Assembly (NCBI GenBank): GCA_036936605.1
Contig: JAUPFV010000002.1
Coordinates: 222,487,046 to 222,551,045, forward strand
DNA: 64,000 nucleotides
DNA from: Limnanthes douglasii subsp. nivea
Lineage: Eukaryota > Streptophyta > Magnoliopsida > Brassicales > Limnanthaceae
Reading direction: 5' to 3'
Position 1 is the stretch's first letter; each line of letters opens with the position of its first letter. Below are positions 55,855 through 64,000 of this stretch, in pieces. Both the position numbers and the translations under genes were made by a program. The notes under the pieces are model-generated. The model saw only the letters and a program-made list of their open reading frames with translations. It ran no database searches and was not told the origin of the DNA.

Positions 55855-58440
55855 TTGATAATGCTAAGAAGTTTGGATCTTATGGACATGCCCAAACCAG
55901 CAAGAATACCACACATATATGAATAACACTTAAAGAAATATTATAAATAGAGAAAGTCAATGTGTCAATGATTATATATTAATTTTTCACCACTCTCAAG
56001 GTTTCAAAGTGGATCAATGGTCTATTTATAGCCATATAAATTGAATTTTTGGCACATGAAGTCCAATTTAAATTCGAGTTACTAAGAGACCAAGTAGTGA
56101 ATGTGCTACTTTTGTATGACTAAACGTCTGTTTAATACCCGGTCCAAAACCATATTTCAGCAAGTTTAATCATCCTTACTTATACCCAAGCATAATATGA
56201 AATGATTAATATAACATCAATATACGACCCAACCACTCATCAAATGCCATCTTCAATACGAGTTTTAAAGAAAATGGGTCGAGGTCTGCCCTTGCTGCTA
56301 TTTTTTAAATCAAACACATGTCTTTTCATGGAGGAGTTAGTTTTATTGAATGATCTGTCCCCCTCCCCCTCCCCTACAACAATGGTCATGAATTTATCTC
56401 AGTTTTTTCAAAATCCAAGTAACTTCCCACTTGGTTTTCAACCAATACTTCTAGGAATTCATGAATGACCGTGACATGCTCATCTTTTTGTTGTAATACT
56501 TCTAGTTTGGTTGTTTTTTCTGGGGGGATCCGATAGGCCGAGGCCTAGAAGGTGCAGTGGACTTACTTGAGTGATTTATTAGAGATTATGAGTTTTTAGT
56601 TTGAGCATTGAGGTTGGTTAATAATATACTATTTTCAGTGTTGCAACTAAAGTCTTCTCATTAGGTATGACTTCTGAGGCGCATAGTTTTTTCCACTGTG
56701 ATTTGTGACTCCACCTAGACCAATAATGCACCAAAAAAATATTTTTTTATCACATCTTTAGCTAGTAGCACGAAAAAAATCCATGCCTAAGAAAATGTAT
56801 GTCACTTATTCATCACAACACTCGAGATTATTCTTTATTTCCACAAATCGCAAAGTATAATCTCTTAGGCATTCGTTCAGATCTTGTTTATTATACAAGA
56901 TATAATACTTATCATATTTAATAACTTTACTTCCAACAAAATGGTTCCTGAAGATAAATGATAGTTCTTCAAAACTTTAGACTAATCAGGAAGTAATTTA
57001 TTAAGTTAGGTTAGGAAACTTCTCTTGAAAGTCATAAAGAATGATCTACATAACAAAAAATCATTACTGCCGAAGCTAAACATTTATTTTTGAATATTTC
57101 AATATGTTGGTAAGGGTATCCTAACCCATAATACTTTTTCATTTTATAGTCTTCAAATCTTCGAGTTAACTCTATAGTGAAGATCTATAGTGGTAGAGGG
57201 AACCTAGTCATACCAGGTATTTGCATGTATAAATAAAATTTGATGGTATCATTATGCATTAGATGTTGACTCAAACCTTGGTAACCCTCAAGTTACTACT
57301 GAGATGATATGGGTTTAATAATATAATGGTTGCCCAGATGTATTTGTATAATAATACCCAACATTTGACGATGTACCCTAAACCAAATTAGTCATATGGT
57401 GTTGATGTGGCTGAGGGAGAGGGTTGGTAGACTTCTTGAACAGGGTACAACGGGGGAAGATGAGTATGGTGTTGATGTGGCTGAGGGTAAGGATGTGTCA
57501 GTTGTAAATGAGGTTGTACGGCATACTGCAGGGGAGGCATATGTTGATACCGCGTTGGCTCTAGGGGTTGAAACTGAGGTAAAAACATTAGATTTGGACC
57601 TTGGGAAGGGTCAGCCTCACACCTCTTAGTCAAAACATTCCACTAATAGTGTCTTTCCTTTGGCATGTCGTGATGTCTCGAATGAGAGCGTGTATGTTTC
57701 ATATGCTCAATATACTCTAAATCATAACACCAAGATCAATAATGTTTCCCTGAGAAAAAAGATGTGTGATGTCGGTTCATGATTATATGTCTCATTTTGT
57801 GGACATCCTAAGACCTCTTGTTGCGGTACCCCATCATGGACTTCCAGATAATCTCAAATGATATAATTTTCCTGACTTCATATCTCAGTCTCAAAGGTCC
57901 CAAACCCGTGTTATCCACCTGATTATAAATGATCGCGACCTCTGATGTATAACTTGACCTCCTCTGCCAACTGAGTTGGAATGCTGGTTGTATCTTGTAG
58001 GTTCTAAGAGCTATGCAATTCATTATCTACTGGTGGTGCTTCGTCCCTTTCCGAAGCTTCAAAACCTCAATAACATTCTCGTAGTCGAGAGAAAAATAGT
58101 ATTGGCTTATGACTTTTGTAGATAATTTTGAAAAGATATTGTCGAGATACCAATCTCTTCTGATAGACAATACTACTGATGATGCTCAGTTAAATTCGAA
58201 TCTTATGGACATGTATATATTGGCCGGAATATTATACAAACAATCAATATATCAAGATTCAACAACGTCATAATGAATGAAAGACCTATTTATAGTCATG
58301 CAATTAAACTTTTAACATATGGACTTTAATAACAATTTGGATCACTAATGTATCAATAAATATGTGTTATTTGTTGATGACTTAATATTGAGTTAATATC
58401 TAATCCAAATCTATACCGTGATCCGGTTAATAATTTTATT
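55855..58440 (-). mobile_element. Possible LTR element around a proline-rich relic
   Basis: About 55,855-56,160 and 58,185-58,440 are diverged direct repeats: GATAATGCTAAG/GATGATGCTCAG, TCTTATGGACATG in both, CTATTTATAGCCAT/CTATTTATAGTCAT, then ATGAAGTCC/ATGGACTTT. The CTATTTATAG block lies as in minus-strand LTRs elsewhere here. The interior has a minus-strand coding relic and no pol. Boundaries, primer site and target duplication are not clear. Confidence 0.4.
57388..58023 (-). pseudogene. Minus-strand relic with proline/histidine-rich tail (PMD-like?)
   Basis: Reading from 58,023, a frame of 71 codons (WQRRSSYTSE, LRYEVRKIISFEIIW) ends in a stop, and a second frame of 81 codons ends at 57,388. 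The latter is Pro/Gln/His-rich (PQFQPLEPTRYQHMPPLQ, PYPQPHQHHTHLPP). A low-complexity tail after a moderately hydrophobic part recalls plant mobile domain (PMD) proteins carried by transposable elements, but no diagnostic motif is secure. It lies inside the direct-repeat pair. Confidence 0.3.
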
Positions 58441-59380
58441 ATTATTATTTATATTAAACTAAAAGTAGAAATCTAACAAAGAATTATAAAATTAATATAT
58501 TAAATAATATAAAAAAATTGTACTTTTTTATAATATTTTTTTATTTTAAGAATTATATATATATAAATAAAAATAAATTTAATTTAATAAATAAAAAAGT
58601 AATAAAAATATATTAAATTTTATATTAATATAATAATAAAACTAAACAAAAACTATATTCTTAAACTATGGAATTTTTTTTTATATTTTAATCAAAATCT
58701 TTATTGCGTGTATAACTTACATTTATAACACTACCTAAATCCTAGTTAATCATTTTACCCAAAAAAGAGTCCTATTTAAGAAATAAGTGATAGTGAAAAC
58801 ATAATACGCAAGCACCCTATTGTATGGTCCAAAATGAATTAAAAAAGCCTTAGTGAGTGCTGCCATAAATAAGTATCGTAGTATTAAATCACCACGAAAC
58901 TATCAATTGAACCCTCACTCTTTTTAAGACATGCTTTTTTCAGCTTTATTTAATCTTACTTTTGCACATGCCTCCATCTTTTTTACTTTGTGCGAAAAGA
59001 AATTGTGGCATAAGACAATCGACACTTTAAACATTTAATTTAATTTAATTTGGATTAAGCTTCATATTATTTTCTAAAGTATTAATACTCGACAATAATT
59101 TATAAAAATTAAAATATTCCCTTAAACTTTTTAATTTTTATTTTGACGTATGATACTTTTTCAGTAACATCATATATCCACATCTATTATTGTTATCTTT
59201 ATTCTTTAACTTAATATTATATAAATATTTGTATCTATTTATTTATAGTTGTGAATATGGTAAATAAATATAATAACTAAGAAAAAGCAAATTAGAGTTA
59301 TTTAAGTTGTAATAAACAAATAATTCGAAATTGATTTTATTGTGTCAAGATAATTTGTGTATTCGAAGTTAATATATATC
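58441..59380. other. AT-rich DNA, no supported feature
   Basis: Long A/T runs without open frames or repeats that I can assign. Confidence 0.6.
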
Positions 59381-59603
59381 TGTTATGGTGGCGACCAAAG
59401 TTGGTTAAACATGGAAAGGATCAGTGATATATAAGTAAGAACATATCTCAACTAGTATGAGGCCTTTTGGTAGTGGACCAAATGCAAAACCGTGAAGGCC
59501 TTCGGGTGCCAAAGCGGACAATATCATACTAGTGTTGAGATCGTGTTGTTCTTACTTATATGCGGAGGTGGAATATGTGGACCGAACACGCATATTCCCA
59601 ACA
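59381..59603 (+). repeat. Solo LTR of the TRIM family
   Basis: TGTTATGGTGGCGACCAAAG...CATATTCCCAACA, 223 bp, is the reverse complement of the LTR at 51,136-51,339. ATATC is duplicated on both sides (59,376-59,380 and 59,604-59,608). No internal sequence remains, so it arose by LTR-LTR recombination after insertion. Confidence 0.92.
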
Positions 59604-60065
59604 ATATCAAACATCTTGTCATATTAGTTATGTACTTCTGATTATAACACAACCCAATTTAAATCGAATCCTTCAAATATTCTACGAACCATTAGAGAGC
59701 TTACTAGTGAGGTTTTTTTGGGATTTGATATGAGTATGCTCAAAATATTAATAGAATAAGAAAGATCATGTCTCCTGCATATCATTGCACATATATCATA
59801 CTAGTGTTGAGATCGTGTTGTTCTTAATTATATACGGAGGTGGAATATGTGGACCGAACACACATATTCCCAACAATATCAAACATCTTGTCATATTAGT
59901 TATGTACTTCTGATTATAACACAACCCAATTTAAATCGAATCCTTCAATTATTCTACGAGCCATTAGAGAGCTTACTAGTGAGTTTTTTTTGGATTTGAT
60001 ATGAGTATACTCAAAATATTAATAGAATAAGAAAGATCGTGCCTCCTGCATATCATTGCACATAT
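59521..60065. repeat. 271-bp tandem duplication across the LTR/Copia junction
   Basis: 59,521-59,791 is repeated at 59,792-60,065 with about ten differences by eye. Each unit has the last ~83 bp of the solo LTR plus ~190 bp of Copia relic. It therefore postdates the LTR insertion. Confidence 0.93.
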
Positions 60066-61915
60066 ATTACTTCCAATGATACTAATATAATGTATTTCTT
60101 TTTTCATGAAACTCTTATATTTTCTTCATTTGGTGTTTGAGTATTATTAAATTTGAAATGAACACTAATAAAAATTCCAACCTTTCGGACTTCAAACATA
60201 CCAAACTTCTTAAGAACATTCTCTATGTATTCTCGTTAAGATAAAAATAGATATCCTCTTAATATGTTTTTCTTGATCTGTATACAAGAATCCTCTTAGA
60301 TTTTCTCGTATCTTTCATTTCAAACTCTTCCTTTAACCGAGTCTCTGCCGTTTTAATTCTCTTTCTATCATTTTCAGCTATCACTATGTCATTTACATAC
60401 AACAATTATATGACATGCCTCTCTTATGTGTGTTTTCCATTATAATAGACATAGTTATCCTATATCTTATGTTCCACTATTGTGATGACTATTTGAGCCC
60501 ATATACAAGTCTTTTCAACAAACACACATCTCATTCATTCCCGTCTTTTAAACTTCATGGTTGACTCATGTAGATAGTCTCATCCAGTTCTCTGTGCATG
60601 AAGACAATAACAACATCCATTTGATCTAACTTAAGATAAAGTATAACAACAATTGATACTGGAACCCTTATAGAGGTTAGTTTCAGAATTGATGAGAAAA
60701 TTTCATTGAAATTAACATTCTCCTTTTGTCTGAATTCCTTAGCCACCTAGCTTTATATCTAGATAACTCAAATCCATGAATTATTTGCTTCCTCTTGAAT
60801 ATTAATTTACACCCACCAAGATTTTGACCATTCAACTGCTTAAAAAAAACCCATGTGTTATTCTTCTTCAAAGAACTCAGCTCTTCTCTACGACCTTCAA
60901 CCACTTCGGCTTATCACTACTCTTTATAGATTCAAAAAAACCCATGTGTTATTCTTCTTCAAAGAACTCAACTCTTCTCTACGACCTCAACCACTTAGGC
61001 TTATCACTACTCTTTATAACATCGTGATAAATATAGGGTTTAAGAACATCTCCTTTCATTTTAATTTACAAACATAACACATAATATCAGTAAAATTGTA
61101 CATCTCCGTAGGTTTTCTATGTCTCCGTGCTCTATCATTCACCAACTGATAATTGTCAATATCATAATGTTGCTCTTTAGTTGGAACGCCTGAAGGTTCC
61201 AAAACATCAAAATCTCAACCATATTCTAACTCATGCAATGAATGAGTTTCCTCTACATGAGATGTACTTGTACCAAGTCTGAAACCATCTTTAGTAAAAA
61301 CATCTTTGACTTCACTCTCTTGTTCAAACTCATCATCAACTCTACATATCTTCTCAACATGTACAAGGTTTGGTCTCCACCATCTAAAACATTGGGATAT
61401 ACTTTCTTATTGAATAACACATATCAGCTAATCAAAGCCTTGTAACTTCCATGTCTCATGCACCACGACCTGTACTTTGTTAATCCTTCAAGATAGTCGA
61501 AGAATAAACAGTTTAGTGCTCTCACTTGAAGCTTATCTTACTTTAAATGTATATAAGCAACATATTCAAACACTCATAAATGTTTCAACATAAGTTACTT
61601 TTTAGTCCATATCTCTTGTGGATATTTAAATTTTAATGTCGTAAATGAATTCACGTTGATGATATATGCAACTTTTCCTCAAAACCTTCGGTTCATTCCA
61701 GATGTCAGAAGCATATATCTTATATTTTTAGTAAAGTTTGGTTCATCCTCTCAATCGTTTGTTCCGTTAGGAGTTCCTCTCACAGTTTTGTGTCTAGGAA
61801 TCTCAAGTTTAGAACAATAGCTAGTGAGTGTTTCATTCACTTATTTCAAACCATTGACAGTCCTTAACTTTTTCAACACTTATGTTCAACATGTAATAAA
61901 CATGCACCTTGAGTT
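59604..61915 (-). pseudogene. Second copy of the old Copia (RNase H, RT, integrase linker)
   Basis: On minus, the run from 61,915 down to 59,604 aligns with 8,640-7,860 and then 5,756-4,700, uninterrupted by the 2.1-kb insert. Recognisable parts are FREKENVNFNEIFSSILKL and VVIVFMHRELDETIYM (RT, 60,555-60,746), and a Leu/Lys-rich linker near 60,850. A 97-bp unit (AAAAAACCCATGTGTTATTC) is duplicated at about 60,843 and 60,935. The LTRs are missing. Confidence 0.75.
60843..61030 (-). repeat. ~92-bp tandem duplication in the Copia copy
   Basis: AAAAAACCCATGTGTTATTC begins at about 60,843 and 60,935, followed by TTCAAAGAACTCA and CTTATCACTACTCTTTATA in both. This explains the overlapping shadow frames here. 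Confidence 0.88.
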
Positions 61916-62479
61916 CTAGAAGTTACATAACACTTGTTTTCGGTAAAACTCGTCTGGTGGAGGCGATATAAAAGAGAGAACATACGACTGCAAAATACAA
62001 GAAAGAAAGAAACATTGGATATAAACTATAACCCTAGGTTAAAGAGTAAAAGAGACCCATAGACTCAAAAACAAAAGCTCAACATTAATTCATCAAAGTC
62101 TGACGACAAAATATGGTATATCATGATTTATATAGAAACTACTCAAAACCCTAATCTCAAGATAAGAAAATTACATAAATTTCTTAAAATAAAATAATAG
62201 AATAAAATAAAAATAACAATTAAATATTTAAATATCGTGCGAACATAAAAACTGGGTTTTGAAGCTTTATTGGTCGAATTTGGGTATCAAACTTTATGAC
62301 AAGTCACATTTTTTAAATCTGAAGGGCTCGTCGAAACCTACCAACCATTCAGATACAATGAATTCACGACCAAGGAAACATCCCAACTTATACGATTTTG
62401 AACAAACACAATTATTGTTACACCAAATAGCGCTCTATTGCAAAGTCTGAAATTCCACCAATTAAATAAACACATATTT

Positions 62480-63340
62480 AAGAGATATTTTCTTCTTAAT
62501 CTTACCATCAGTTAGTTGCAAAACTTATGAAGTCACCTCCCTCTCATACCCTTGCTAGCTAAATATATCCTCCTCACATATTCAAGTTCCTTGGAAAATG
62601 CTTCATGTGTCCACTTATTTGCAAAATGTGCAAAAATCACCCAATCATAGCTTTCCATCGCTAAAATATTTGAGGATGATATATCAGCATCAACCTTTCG
62701 ATGTACTAATAGAAAAAAGAAGCAAGTTTTCCTCAGCTCTTCACCCTACGTCTGTGATATACCAGTTCCTAGACTTAGTCCATCGAGAAACACTCATGAT
62801 TTAGTTGAGTAGCGGATAAACCTACCATTGTAGTAAAAAAAATCATATTTCTTTAGGTCATTTCATCAGAAACCTTTCGGGCACTACCCAAACAATCATA
62901 TTTAGAATCTACCATGATTAATATTTTGCCTCTAACCACCTGGATAAAACTCGCAATGAAGAAATGCCCCTCAGATCAAAAGCGCAATCAAATGTATCAG
63001 ATTTTTTAACATTTATTCTAATAGACAACTCTAAATCTAGCTCCTAGATCTTCATTTGGTCATCGTCAATTTTAAATTCTTTAGATTTTATAAACGCAAT
63101 AGTGATAGTTTCACCGGATATTTTCCAGGAATATAATAGTTTAAAGTTTAAAGCTGAAGTAATTGTATGACATTCATATATCTTTTCTTGATATCTCCTC
63201 AAGCGATAAATTATCCTTTTTGGAATTATAAAGAGTATTAAGTTTTTTATTTGCTTCACTATATCGAGAGATAGACCACGAATATCACCAATAGCAAAAC
63301 CAGTATCTTCATCTTCCTCCAGGATACCAGTTTTTTAGAG
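62480..63340 (-). pseudogene. Unrecognised coding-like relic
   Basis: On minus, an open run of about 98 codons from ~63,340 to 63,044 reads KTGILEEDEDTGFAIGDIRG, then SLDIVKQIKN, YRLRRYQEKIYECHTITSA and SWKISGETITIAFIKSKEF. Further on (62,520-62,700) a second open part has SYDWVIFAHFANKWTHEAFS and KELEYVRRIYLASKGMREV. Composition is protein-like and GC-richer than its flanks. I do not recognise the family and find no retrotransposon domain. Stops and probable frameshifts or introns separate the parts. It could be a decayed host gene or a captured fragment. Confidence 0.4.
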
Positions 63341-63688
63341 TCTTCATAAAAAAAAATCTCGAGGATTCTAATGGAAAATCATAATTTTCATCTATTAAAA
63401 CACTACTTTTTTTTTGATATTTTTGTAAATAAAATCATATATAATATATGATTAAATTATGAAGACCATATATCCTATACTCTATTTTTTATTCACATTT
63501 TATTTATACTATTTTTTTTATAATTAAATTAACTAAATAAAATTTTAATATTTTGAAAATAAAATATCTTCGTATATTATGAGAAAAAAATGAAGGACAA
63601 GTTAAAAATTAGTAAGACAAACAAAATTTCTAATGTCATGATTTTTTCTCCTTTTACGATTTTATGATGATAACATCATCTACACTAT

Positions 63689-63906
63689 TTTTTTCCGGAG
63701 GGAACCCGCAACCGCTACTCAAAGTGCAATGAGTGTGCACAGGGTAAACCCTCAGTCTGACGCGATAGCCTGCAAACCAACGCCAGAAGGTAAACCACAC
63801 AAGGTGACAGGCTCAGCCGAGAAAGCGTATGTAGAGGGACTCGAACTCATGACCTTTTGGTCATAAGAATGCCATACTCAACCAACTCGGCTACCCCCTT
63901 GGGGGC
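63689..63906 (-). mobile_element. tRNA-derived SINE, copy 2
   Basis: On minus it starts GCCCCCAAGGGGGTAGCC, with a pol III A box (TAGCCGAGTTGG) and B box (GAGTTCGAGTCCC), and ends GCGGGTTCCCTCCGG plus a short A run. A 16-bp target duplication, ACATCATCTACACTAT, flanks it (63,673-63,688 and 63,907-63,922). Length is 218 bp. It shares its whole body with 34,768-34,969. Confidence 0.95.
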
Positions 63907-64000
63907 ACATCATCTACACTATGATATTTATAATAACGTTGTTACGAGGTTATGTTATTTTTTTATGGTATTTATTTGAAGTGAAACATTTATTTAGTGT

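Noticed and set aside
57396..57629. 77-codon plus-strand frame opposite the proline-rich relic
   Set aside because: The minus strand gives the low-complexity Pro/His composition seen in real tails; the plus frame has no family features.
63689..63906. tRNA gene suggested by A and B boxes
   Set aside because: The head cannot form a complete tRNA with its own acceptor end, and a body plus target duplication show it is a SINE.
1..64000. CRISPR array, operon or bacterial gene cluster
   Set aside because: No regularly spaced repeats, no ribosome-site-led gene runs, and the content is plant retroelements.

Overview
This window looks like repeat-rich intergenic DNA from a flowering plant, probably a eudicot. 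The evidence is AT-rich sequence packed with Ty1/copia, Ty3/gypsy (Tat lineage), LINE, SINE, TRIM and Mutator-like elements, and tRNA-iMet-type primer sites. I found no host protein-coding gene that I can support. Almost every coding-like stretch is a transposable-element reading frame, and most are broken by stops or frameshifts. The species cannot be told from this.

Layout. 1-11,290: one old, minus-strand Copia of about 11 kb whose parts are scattered (3' LTR at ~121-672, RT/RNase H at 4,594-5,756, gag/PR/IN at 7,860-10,240, 5' LTR from 10,241). It is split by a younger Copia (676-4,588, with exact target duplication) and by a ~2.1 kb insert of unknown type. 11,290-15,076: AT-rich DNA with a Copia integrase relic. 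15,077-25,656: a near-complete Tat-type Gypsy element with target duplication, pol on the plus strand and a long extra reading frame on the minus strand. 25,657-32,390: a Copia gag relic and an old L1-type LINE. 33,038-34,148: a Mutator-like non-autonomous element with long inverted ends and a 9-bp target duplication. 34,768-34,969: a SINE. 35,327-39,390: a Copia in permuted order. 41,286-41,705: a TRIM-like element that looks like a deletion derivative of the Copia family at 43,305-47,244.

47,360-51,660: two Gypsy LTR-gag fragments facing each other as a long imperfect inverted repeat, one arm carrying a TRIM (50,780-51,339). 52,700-54,382: a 5'-truncated LINE. 55,855-58,440: a pair of direct repeats around a proline-rich minus-strand relic. 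59,381-59,603: a solo LTR of the same TRIM family, sitting in a second copy of the old Copia (59,604-61,915), with a later 271-bp tandem duplication across the junction. 62,480-63,340: unrecognised coding-like DNA. 63,689-63,906: a second SINE copy with a 16-bp target duplication.

How the parts work together. The autonomous families (Copia, Tat Gypsy, LINE) would have supplied the enzymes used by the non-autonomous ones (TRIMs, SINEs, the Mutator-like element). Nesting gives a relative order: the old Copia came first, then its insertions. By-eye LTR comparison (about 17 differences in ~363 bp for the young Copia and ~375 bp for the Gypsy) suggests these two inserted at similar times.
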